This document shows, piece by piece, positions 1 to 5,890 of a stretch of 5,890 nt of DNA; position 1 is the stretch's first letter, and every line of letters starts with the position of its first letter. Source of the DNA: an uncultured Coriobacteriaceae bacterium. GTDB lineage: Bacteria > Actinomycetota > Coriobacteriia > Coriobacteriales > Eggerthellaceae. Under the pieces are notes generated by a model that did no database searches, was not told the origin of the DNA, and saw only the letters and a list, made by a program, of their open reading frames with translations. The stretch spans positions 1 to 5,890 of the forward strand of contig URRZ01000107.1 of assembly GCA_900550385.1 (NCBI GenBank). The letters run 5' to 3'. The position numbers and the translations under genes are program-made.

Positions 1-100
1 GGGGGGGGGGGCGGCGGGGGCTGTGGGGGGGGTGGCGCTTTTTTTTGTCTTAGCAGCTGCGGGGGGGGCCGTCCGACTCCGCCACCCCCCCCCGCCAATG
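1..100. repeat. G-run/C-run block with 13-bp inverted repeat
   Basis: The first 100 bases hold G runs of 11 (1-11), 5 (16-20), 8 (25-32) and 8 (61-68), a T run of 8 (39-46) and a C run of 9 (85-93). Positions 25-37 and 80-92 form a perfect 13-bp inverted repeat around a 42-nt spacer. The G tracts at 1-32, joined by 4-nt loops, meet the usual G-quadruplex pattern. No credible gene lies here: the small open frames are low-complexity Gly/Arg/Pro translations. The block could be the tail of a terminator belonging to a gene left of the window, a structured intergenic element, or partly a sequencing artefact of homopolymers at a contig end. Confidence 0.6.
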
Positions 101-132
101 GCCCCATTCGCCTTGCGCTCAACCTGCCAGAC

Positions 133-160
133 GAAAACGGGGGAGGGCCAGCCCCCTTTC
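133..160 (-). terminator. Probable intrinsic terminator of the PARG-like gene
   Basis: Read on the minus strand, GGGGG (156-152) and CCCCC (143-139) close an 8-nt loop. Flanking GAAA and TTTTC can extend the stem past a one-base bulge. A short TTTT follows the GC stem. It lies 54-81 bases beyond the stop of the minus-strand gene ending at 214, in the right orientation. The T tract is short, so the call is moderate. Confidence 0.45.
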
Positions 161-173
161 CCCGCCGCGGAAT

Positions 174-200
174 GTGAAAAAGCGACCGTCCCTTTTTCAC
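174..200. terminator. Perfect 9-bp dyad with A5/T5 arms, possible bidirectional terminator
   Basis: GTGAAAAAG (174-182) and CTTTTTCAC (192-200) are exact reverse complements around a 9-nt loop. The hairpin starts 14 bases after the stop of the minus-strand PARG-like gene. The T5 lies inside the arm rather than after a GC stem, so it is not a textbook Rho-independent terminator. It may protect the 3' end or act together with the GC hairpin at 139-156. Confidence 0.45.
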
Positions 201-213
201 GCGCGCGCTGCCG

Positions 214-1068
214 TTAGCGCAGCGTCACGCCTTCCGGCAGCTCCACGTTGCGCCAATCCTCGTCGTCGGCGGTGTCTTCATCAGCGGTTGCGACGGCGGG
301 CGCCTCCTCCTTCGGCTTGCCGAACGCGGCGTCGAACGCGTCGAGGTGCGCGCGCGGCACGGCGAACACGACGCGCCCAAGCGCGCCGGGATGCGCATCG
401 AGCCACGCCTTGAACACGCCCACCACCTGCTGCGCCGGGTATCCCATGCGCCCGCAGGCGAACGCGTTCACCAGCAGGGTCTCGGCGCCGTTGGCAGCGG
501 CGATGTTCAGCAGCGTTTGAATGCGCCGCTCCAACTCGCGATCGCATTCCACCTCGGAGCGGTGGTTCTCCAGAGCGCGTGCGCGCAGCGGCTCGGCGAT
601 GACGATGACGCCGGCCTTGCGCACCTCGCCGCTGCGCGAGAACGCCACGTCGGGCAGGAAGGCGGCGCGGTCGGTGAACAGCTGGCCGCGCCGATAGTCG
701 CGGTTCTTGTCGTGGAAGTCGCGCTTGATGCCGCAAAGCACCTCGAACAGGTTGCTCTCGGCGCATAGCACCTGCTCGGGGCCGAACGCGCCGTCCAAGT
801 ACGCGCCGCCGGGGCGCGTGAACGACGCGGGGTCGACCACGACGCAGGCGCCTTTCCCGAAGCGGTGCAGCGCCTCGGGGAGGAAGCTGGTGGTGACCAT
901 CGTCTCGGTGGCCTCGAACGGCGCCTCGGGAAGCTTCATCCCGCGCGCCTCGCCCTCCTCGTAGATCGTCGTTGACTCGATGGTGGCCTGCGTGTCGCTC
1001 GCGAATGCGCCCTTCATCAGCGCGGCGTGCTTCGCAGCCTGCTCCTTGCGCTCTTCCCGGTCCGCCAT
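214..1068 (-). CDS. TIGR02452/DUF2263 family protein, microbial PARG-like
   Basis: A 284-residue cytoplasmic protein resembling the TIGR02452 family, whose N-terminal region is the microbial poly(ADP-ribose) glycohydrolase domain (macrodomain fold). Characterised relatives remove ADP-ribose polymers. The diagnostic loop is residues 86-102: PGGAYLDGAFGPEQVLC aligns with the family's PGGG-x6-QEE-x-L-C pattern. The third glycine is Ala89, and QEE is read as Pro97-Glu98-Gln99, so the position of the usual catalytic second Glu is Gln. A second conserved segment, NAFACGRMGYP (201-211), matches the GCG-x-FGNP-type loop. Residues 252-284 form an acidic tail, probably disordered. The start is firm: AGGAGG (minus strand, 1080-1075) sits 6 nt before the ATG. 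It is a single gene, divergent from the nitroreductase and followed by two hairpins. Fold assignment is good. Hydrolase activity is uncertain; ADP-ribose binding without catalysis is an alternative. Confidence 0.85.
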   Translation of the reverse strand: MADREERKEQAAKHAALMKGAFASDTQATIESTTIYEEGEARGMKLPEAPFEATETMVTTSFLPEALHRFGKGACVVVDPASFTRPGGAYLDGAFGPEQVLCAESNLFEVLCGIKRDFHDKNRDYRRGQLFTDRAAFLPDVAFSRSGEVRKAGVIVIAEPLRARALENHRSEVECDRELERRIQTLLNIAAANGAETLLVNAFACGRMGYPAQQVVGVFKAWLDAHPGALGRVVFAVPRAHLDAFDAAFGKPKEEAPAVATADEDTADDEDWRNVELPEGVTLR

Positions 1069-1146
1069 GGGATGCCTCCTCGTCTTGCCGCGGATATCCT
1101 TCTCGCTTCCATGATAGCCGACCGGCGGGCGCGCGGGGGTGCTGCG

Positions 1147-1161
1147 GGCAAACGTTTACAA
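1147..1161. promoter_or_regulatory. LacI-family/cre-like operator candidate
   Basis: GGCAAACGTTTACAA centres on the palindrome AAACGTTT, with near-symmetric flanks. Its reverse complement, TTGTAAACGTTTGCC, fits 14 of the 15 positions of the Gram-positive cre consensus (WTGNAANCGNWNNCA), and the core resembles PurR sites. It lies in the divergent spacer, 79 bases upstream of the PARG-like ATG and 93 bases before the -10 box of the nitroreductase. A LacI-type regulator could therefore act on either gene, but one site may arise by chance. Confidence 0.35.
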
Positions 1162-1239
1162 GTTGAACGGCCCGCACGTAGCAGCCTTGCCCCTCGTTCG
1201 GTTGGATGCGGGAACAAGCGGACGGGCGGGGGATGAGTG

Positions 1240-1245
1240 TATACT
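1240..1245 (+). promoter_or_regulatory. Candidate -10 box for the nitroreductase gene
   Basis: TATACT matches the sigma-70 -10 consensus at five of six positions. It would place the transcript start near 1252, giving a leader of about 37 bases that includes the AGGAGG at 1273-1278. I see no good -35 hexamer at the usual spacing. A start near 1252 argues against the in-frame ATG at 1256 and favours 1289 (or 1268). Confidence 0.4.
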
Positions 1246-1272
1246 TCGGGTAATCATGGAGGACGCTATGCG

Positions 1273-1278
1273 AGGAGG
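1273..1278 (+). promoter_or_regulatory. Ribosome binding site deciding the nitroreductase start
   Basis: AGGAGG lies 10 nt before the ATG at 1289. The competing in-frame ATG at 1268 has GGAGG (1258-1262) 5 nt upstream and would add seven residues not expected in the family. Confidence 0.55.
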
Positions 1279-1288
1279 TTCGATCGGC

Positions 1289-1813
1289 ATGGATTTTCTG
1301 ACGTTGGTGGGTCATCGCTACTCTTGCAGGGAGTTCTACGACAAGCAGCTGACCGATGAGGAATTGAACGTCATCTTGGAGGCGGCCCGCAAATCGCCTT
1401 CCGCGCGCAACAATCAGCCGACGCGCCTGTGCGTCGTCCAAAGCCCCGAGGGCCTGGCGAAGATCGACGAGTGCACGCGCTGCCGCTACGGCGCCCCCAC
1501 GGTGATCATCGCCGCCTACGACTACGAGGCATCCAGCCATCCCAAGCCCGATCACGGGCCCGAGACCTGCGATTTCGGCGACATCGACACCACCATCGCG
1601 CTGACGAACATCGACGATGCGGCGGCCAGCCTGGGGCTGGGCGGCTGCTGGGTGGGCGCGTTCGACCCGCGCAAGGTCCGCGAGCTGTTCAACGTGCCGG
1701 AAAGCTACAAGCTGGTCGAGCTGTTCATGGTCGGCCATCCCAAGGCGGCGCCCGGGCCGATGCACCCGCAGCGCCGCGAGATGGACGAGATCGTCTGCCG
1801 CGAGACTTTCTAG
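1289..1813 (+). CDS. FMN-dependent nitroreductase family protein
   Basis: A 174-residue cytosolic flavoprotein of the nitroreductase superfamily, which reduces nitro groups, quinones or similar acceptors with NAD(P)H through bound FMN. The N-terminal flavin-phosphate motif is visible as HRYSCREF (9-16), followed by the helix ELNVILEAARKSPSARNNQP (25-44), typical of the family. GLGGCWVGAFDP (116-127) and the downstream VPESYKLVELFMVGHP (136-151) match the C-terminal flavin and dimer region. The length fits the short clostridial/actinobacterial subgroup. The ATG at 1289 is chosen because the family homology begins there, with AGGAGG 10 nt upstream; the upstream in-frame ATGs at 1256 and 1268 are possible. 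The TlyA-family gene starts 73 nt after its stop on the same strand. Substrate cannot be inferred. Cys62, Cys65, Cys94 and Cys120 are notable, but I see no complete 4Fe-4S ferredoxin motif. Confidence 0.9.
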   Translation: MDFLTLVGHRYSCREFYDKQLTDEELNVILEAARKSPSARNNQPTRLCVVQSPEGLAKIDECTRCRYGAPTVIIAAYDYEASSHPKPDHGPETCDFGDIDTTIALTNIDDAAASLGLGGCWVGAFDPRKVRELFNVPESYKLVELFMVGHPKAAPGPMHPQRREMDEIVCRETF

Positions 1814-1833
1814 GGGCTTCGCGGTTCGGCAGG

Positions 1834-1853
1834 GCGGCGGAACGAGCCGCCGC
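1834..1853 (+). terminator. GC hairpin between nitroreductase and tlyA, no T tract
   Basis: GCGGCGG (1834-1840) and CCGCCGC (1847-1853) form a perfect 7-bp stem with a 6-nt loop, 20 bases after the nitroreductase stop. The absence of a following T run makes it a weak intrinsic terminator. It may attenuate or stabilise the 3' end, leaving room for read-through into tlyA, for which I see no clear own promoter. Confidence 0.35.
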
Positions 1854-1886
1854 TCGCTGACGCCATGAACGATCAGGGCCATTACT

Positions 1887-2627
1887 ATGCCGAAACAGAA
1901 GAAAATCCGCCTTGACGAGCTGATGGTGCAGCAGGGCCTTGCCGCGGATGCGGGCGAGGCCCTGCGGCTCGTGCTCGCGCATCAGGTGAAAGTGGGCGAC
2001 GTCTACCCTACAAGCGCCGCCGTGCGCGTGGCGTCCGATGCCGCTGTCGAGGTCAAGGGCCGCAAGCGCTTCGTGTCGCGCGGCGGCTTCAAGCTGCAGG
2101 GCGCCCTCGATGCGTTCGGCCAGAGCGTCGAAGGGCTGCGCTGCATCGATATCGGGTCGTCCACCGGAGGGTTCACCGACTGCCTGCTGCAGGCGGGGGC
2201 GGCAAGCGTCGCCTGCGTCGACGTCAACTACGGCCAGCTGGCCTGGAGCATCCGCCAAGACCGGCGCGTGAGCGTTTTCGAGCGCACCAACATCCGCCTA
2301 GCCGACCCCGCCGATCTGGGCGCGCCGTTCGACGTGCTGGTGGCCGATCTCAGCTTCATCGGGCTGGCGGCGCTGGCGCCCACATTCGCCCGCCTGTGCG
2401 CGCCGGGCAGCGTGTTCATCGGGCTGGTGAAGCCCCAGTTCGAATCGCGCCATGACGAGACCGACCGCGGCGTGGTGCGCGACGCCGCCGTGCGCGAGCG
2501 CGTGGTCGACGAGGTGCGCGCCGCGCTGTCCGCCGAGGGCTTCGACGTCTCCGGCGTGGTGGAAAGCCCCATCACCGGCCCCGAGGGCAATGTGGAATAT
2601 CTGGTGCGCGCCGTATACGGCGAGTAG
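1887..2627 (+). CDS. tlyA: TlyA family rRNA 2'-O-methyltransferase (hemolysin A family)
   Basis: A 246-residue protein with the two-part TlyA layout: an N-terminal S4 RNA-binding domain (about 5-62, beginning IRLDELMVQQGLA) and an FtsJ-like SAM methyltransferase domain (about 63-244). Characterised TlyA proteins 2'-O-methylate cytidines of 16S and 23S rRNA, which underlies capreomycin/viomycin susceptibility in mycobacteria. Visible motifs are SRGGFKL (64-70), the SAM loop DIGSSTGGFTD (88-98), DVNYGQL (112-118), ADLSFI (153-158), LVKPQFE (180-186) and GNVEYLV (234-240). Lys69, Asp154, Lys182 and Glu237 fall where the K-D-K-E catalytic tetrad of the family is expected. Length is close to the usual 240-270. 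The start has only a weak site, AGGG at 1875-1878 with 8-nt spacing, but homology begins directly after the ATG. It probably reads through from the nitroreductase promoter. NAD kinase and recN, which often follow tlyA in Gram-positive genomes, are absent here; a convergent gene pair follows instead. Confidence 0.93.
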   Translation: MPKQKKIRLDELMVQQGLAADAGEALRLVLAHQVKVGDVYPTSAAVRVASDAAVEVKGRKRFVSRGGFKLQGALDAFGQSVEGLRCIDIGSSTGGFTDCLLQAGAASVACVDVNYGQLAWSIRQDRRVSVFERTNIRLADPADLGAPFDVLVADLSFIGLAALAPTFARLCAPGSVFIGLVKPQFESRHDETDRGVVRDAAVRERVVDEVRAALSAEGFDVSGVVESPITGPEGNVEYLVRAVYGE

Positions 2628-2640
2628 CTGGCGAAACGGC

Positions 2641-2676
2641 CGGTTGGGCGAACGGTTGGATAGCCGGCTGGACGGG
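2641..2676. repeat. Three imperfect 12-bp tandem units
   Basis: Units at 2641-2652, 2653-2664 and 2665-2676 each begin with CGGYTGGR (CGGTTGGG, CGGTTGGA, CGGCTGGA), with divergent last four bases. The array fills much of the 75-bp spacer between the converging tlyA and helix-turn-helix genes. I find no convincing terminator hairpin in this spacer. The array may be chance or a remnant of an insertion scar. Confidence 0.35.
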
Positions 2677-2702
2677 ACCGCCTCGGGATCCGACCGGCAG
2701 GC

Positions 2703-3371
2703 CTACGCCTCCATAAGATCCTCGGCTTCGCAGCTCAGCGCGCGGGCGAGCCGGTAGAGCGAGGCGGCTTGGGCGTGGTTGATATCCTTGTTCCGCTGCT
2801 CGTACATCTGGATGGCGCGCAATCCCACGCCCGATCGTCGGGCGAGTTCCGCCTGGGAGAAGCCCGCCGCCTCCCGTCGCAACTTCAGCTTGGCGGGACG
2901 CGTTTCCGCAGCGCGATCGAGCTTCTCTGAAAGAACGTCGATGAACTTCGATTCATCGGCCTCGTGCAGCGGGCGGTACATCCCGACGATTTCGTCATAG
3001 GGCACGGCGTCGAAGACCGCGCGGTAGGGACGTCCGGTTCTCAGCTGGAAGTGCGCCACCGACCAGCCTGCCCAATAGTCCGGCGACCTGCCGTAGCGTG
3101 CGGGGGAATCGGCAGCCAAGGGGAGACGCATGTAGTCGGCCAGAAGCGCCGCAAGCTCCAAACCGGACTTCCCGGCGACGTATGCGGGGTTCTGCTGCTC
3201 GAAATGGCGGGCTAGGCCCGACGCGACGAACGCCTGCGCGGTGCGCGCTCCCGAGAACCCGCCGACGTTCACGCAGATGTCGAACGTCTCGGCGAGCCCC
3301 GTTGCGATGTCGTCGTCGTAAAGCCCGTCGTTCAAGCGCACCAAAGCGTATTCGTAGCGGCCTCTGCTCAT
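2703..3371 (-). CDS. Xre-family HTH protein, probable antitoxin of the DUF3990 pair
   Basis: A 222-residue protein with three visible parts. Residues 1-88 are an unassigned N-terminal region containing GLARHFEQQNPAYVAGKSG (52-70), which loosely recalls the small DUF3791 partners of DUF3990 proteins. Residues 89-157 form a conserved-looking linker with DYWAGWSVAHFQ (98-109) and PLHEADESKFIDVL (134-147), a pattern I associate with Xre proteins of gut Firmicutes and Actinobacteria. Residues 158-222 are a Cro/C1-type helix-turn-helix: AGFSQAELARRSGVGLRAIQ (169-188), then MYEQ. The ATG at 3371 is chosen because GAGGAG (minus strand, 3383-3378) lies 6 nt upstream and the ATG overlaps the DUF3990 stop as ATGA. 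An upstream extension to 3491 would overlap that gene deeply. Inferred roles are binding and neutralising the DUF3990 protein and repressing the operon through the dyad at 4042-4057. There is no catalytic motif, signal peptide or membrane segment. Confidence 0.8.
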   Translation of the reverse strand: MSRGRYEYALVRLNDGLYDDDIATGLAETFDICVNVGGFSGARTAQAFVASGLARHFEQQNPAYVAGKSGLELAALLADYMRLPLAADSPARYGRSPDYWAGWSVAHFQLRTGRPYRAVFDAVPYDEIVGMYRPLHEADESKFIDVLSEKLDRAAETRPAKLKLRREAAGFSQAELARRSGVGLRAIQMYEQRNKDINHAQAASLYRLARALSCEAEDLMEA

Positions 3372-4027
3372 ATCTTGCTCCTCAGGATGTCCAAGGCGAA
3401 AACATCGTCTTCGGAAAAACCGTAGCGCGCGGTCATCGCCTTGAATGCCTCCCGCGCAGCTCGATCCCTTCGCATGCGGCGAGCGTGCCATGTTTCGGCC
3501 CGGACGCTTTCCGCCTCGCAGAACGTCAGCGCTTCGAACGCCTTCTCGCTCTTCAAGACGACTTGCTGCCCCAGCCCTCCCAGCCGCATGGCGCCTTCAA
3601 GCTGCCTCAGGCTGATGCGGTTGTCCAAGAACGCCCGGGCGAAGGAGAAATAGGAATCGTCCGCCCGATATCCCGTCACGATGTCGAAAGCGCCCAGATC
3701 GACGTCGTAATGTTCGAGGAGCGCTTGCTTCATCTTGGTCATGAGCGGCGTGGTTTCGTTGAATCCCCGGTTGCGGACCAGCACCGCAAGCCAGTTGAGG
3801 GTCCCGAAGGGCTCCGATTCCAGATCGCATATCGCAAGGCCGTCGCTATCCAGGCGATAGCGGTTCGCATAGCCGTCCACGTTATCGGGGCAGGCCCACT
3901 CGCAGGCGAGATCGTGCGATCTGGTGCAATAGAACCCCAAGCCGTAATCGTTGCGAGGGTTCCCGAAGCCATGGAGCGGACTATCGACGACGTGCCGAGA
4001 TCCGTGGTAAAGCTCGAGCAACGGCAT
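3368..4027 (-). CDS. DUF3990 family protein, probable ADP-ribosyltransferase-fold toxin
   Basis: A 219-residue soluble protein resembling DUF3990, a family grouped with ADP-ribosyltransferase-like folds and often found beside small DUF3791 or helix-turn-helix partners. The N-terminus has LYHGS (6-10), and DYGLGFYCTR (27-36) follows at the spacing expected for the His and Tyr of an H-Y-[EQ] NAD-binding site (His8, Tyr33). GYRADDSYFSFARAF (119-133) is a second family hallmark. GLGQQVVLKSEKAFEALTF (151-169) resembles the last strand, with Gln154/Gln155 or Glu161 as candidate third-position residues. The tail (175-219) is Arg-rich, then acidic. The ATG at 4027 has AAGGAGG (minus strand, 4039-4033) 5 nt upstream; the frame is open to 4240, but that stretch holds the promoter. 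The gene overlaps the next by ATGA, implying translational coupling. ART activity and toxicity are inferences. The target is unknown. The fold call is moderately strong. Confidence 0.8.
   Translation of the reverse strand: MPLLELYHGSRHVVDSPLHGFGNPRNDYGLGFYCTRSHDLACEWACPDNVDGYANRYRLDSDGLAICDLESEPFGTLNWLAVLVRNRGFNETTPLMTKMKQALLEHYDVDLGAFDIVTGYRADDSYFSFARAFLDNRISLRQLEGAMRLGGLGQQVVLKSEKAFEALTFCEAESVRAETWHARRMRRDRAAREAFKAMTARYGFSEDDVFALDILRSKI
3378..3383 (-). promoter_or_regulatory. Ribosome binding site inside the DUF3990 gene
   Basis: GAGGAG on the minus strand lies within the last codons of the DUF3990 gene, 6 nt before the ATG at 3371. It fixes the helix-turn-helix start and shows that the downstream partner can be translated strongly, as expected if an antitoxin must be in excess. 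Confidence 0.65.
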
Positions 4028-4041
4028 GTGCCCCTCCTTAC

Positions 4042-4057
4042 TATCACTACAGTGATA
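4042..4057. promoter_or_regulatory. Lambda-type dyad operator of the DUF3990-HTH operon
   Basis: TATCACT (4042-4048) and AGTGATA (4051-4057) are perfect 7-bp inverted arms around AC. The half-site TATCAC is that of classical lambda CI/Cro operators, fitting the Cro/C1 fold of the operon's second gene. The dyad covers the expected transcript start, just downstream of the TATACT box and 2 bases upstream of the DUF3990 Shine-Dalgarno. It is a likely autorepression site. No second copy is evident in the spacer. Confidence 0.6.
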
Positions 4058-4058
4058 T

Positions 4059-4064
4059 AGTATA
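4059..4064 (-). promoter_or_regulatory. -10 box of the DUF3990-HTH operon
   Basis: Read on the minus strand this is TATACT, five of six matches to the -10 consensus, in an AT-rich island within GC-rich DNA. The transcript would begin near 4052, inside the dyad, giving a leader of about 25 bases. No good -35 is visible at 16-18 bp (the region reads CCACAG), so the promoter may be weak or need a non-standard sigma contact. Confidence 0.5.
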
Positions 4065-4182
4065 GCGCAAAACGGGAGGGCTGTGGCTGCCGATCCGCTT
4101 TGCCGGGGTACGACCCTTCCGGCAAGCCGTGGGCTGTCGATGAAGAGGCGGGGCCGAGCGCTGCGGCGAAGCAGCCGGCAGG

Positions 4183-4188
4183 TACAAT
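4183..4188 (+). promoter_or_regulatory. Candidate -10 box for ettA
   Basis: TACAAT matches the -10 consensus at five of six positions and would start the ettA transcript near 4195, leaving a leader of about 32 bases. The -35 region is unconvincing. Just upstream, GCTGC (4160-4164) and GCAGC (4171-4175) form a small hairpin that GCCG/CGGC could extend (4153-4179); its role is unclear. Confidence 0.4.
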
Positions 4189-4226
4189 TCTGCCCATCAG
4201 AACGGAAGAGAAAGGCGAGAGGCAAC

Positions 4227-5890
<1,664 letters not shown>

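Noticed and set aside
23..217. 64-codon open frame in the G-rich left edge
   Set aside because: It runs through homopolymers, has no ribosome site, and its length depends on error-prone G runs.
1139..1288. N-terminal extension of the nitroreductase by up to 50 residues
   Set aside because: The extension crosses the probable promoter and operator region and has no family similarity; AGGAGG favours 1289.
281..1882. Minus-strand open frame of 533 codons spanning the nitroreductase and PARG-like genes
   Set aside because: It overlaps two recognisable genes in another frame or strand, and its translation is Arg/Ala-rich without motifs.
1865..1915. 16-codon open frame overlapping the tlyA start, possible leader peptide
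   Set aside because: It has no Shine-Dalgarno and no attenuator structure; an ATG 22 bases upstream and out of frame is easily chance.
2628..2702. Terminator between tlyA and the HTH gene
   Set aside because: Only short 5-bp GCCGG/CCGGC pairings are visible, with no T tract on either strand.
3372..3491. N-terminal extension of the HTH protein by 40 residues
   Set aside because: It would lie inside the DUF3990 gene and lacks a ribosome site; the ATG at 3371 has GAGGAG and the ATGA overlap.
3098..4060. Plus-strand open frame of 320 codons antisense to the DUF3990-HTH operon
   Set aside because: It is opposite two genes with ribosome sites and recognisable motifs; its translation is low in structure and has no family resemblance.

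Overview
This 5.9-kb window of GC-rich bacterial chromosome carries six protein genes and no RNA gene, CRISPR array or insertion sequence that I can see. The high GC content, GC-biased third codon positions, AGGAGG-type ribosome sites and gene types fit an anaerobic high-GC gut actinobacterium such as an Eggerthellaceae member. That placement is an impression from composition and protein style, not a proof.

Layout from left to right. Positions 1-213 are non-coding: an extreme G-run/C-run block at the very edge, then two hairpins that probably end the first gene. A minus-strand gene (214-1068) encodes a TIGR02452/DUF2263 protein related to microbial poly(ADP-ribose) glycohydrolase, with a Glu-to-Gln change at the expected catalytic position. 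A 220-bp divergent spacer with a LacI-family-like operator and a TATACT -10 box separates it from a plus-strand FMN nitroreductase (1289-1813). A TlyA-family rRNA 2'-O-methyltransferase follows on the same strand (1887-2627).

Then comes the most interesting part, a minus-strand two-gene operon (4027 down to 2703). The first gene encodes a DUF3990 protein, a family placed with the ADP-ribosyltransferase fold. The second encodes a protein with a C-terminal Xre/Cro-type helix-turn-helix. The two overlap by the 4-bp ATGA, and the operon begins at a TATACT promoter whose start region is covered by a perfect 7-bp-arm dyad resembling a lambda-type operator. I read this as a probable autoregulated toxin-antitoxin-like module lying between housekeeping genes. 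The last gene, divergent from the module (4227 to the window end), is an ABC-F translation factor, EttA, cut by the window edge probably only a few codons before its stop.

Functionally, TlyA and EttA serve the ribosome, and the nitroreductase is a general flavin redox enzyme. The PARG-like protein and the DUF3990 protein both belong to folds that handle ADP-ribose/NAD. Whether that pairing is functional or coincidental cannot be decided from this window. Several very long antisense open frames are by-products of GC-rich codon use and are not annotated.
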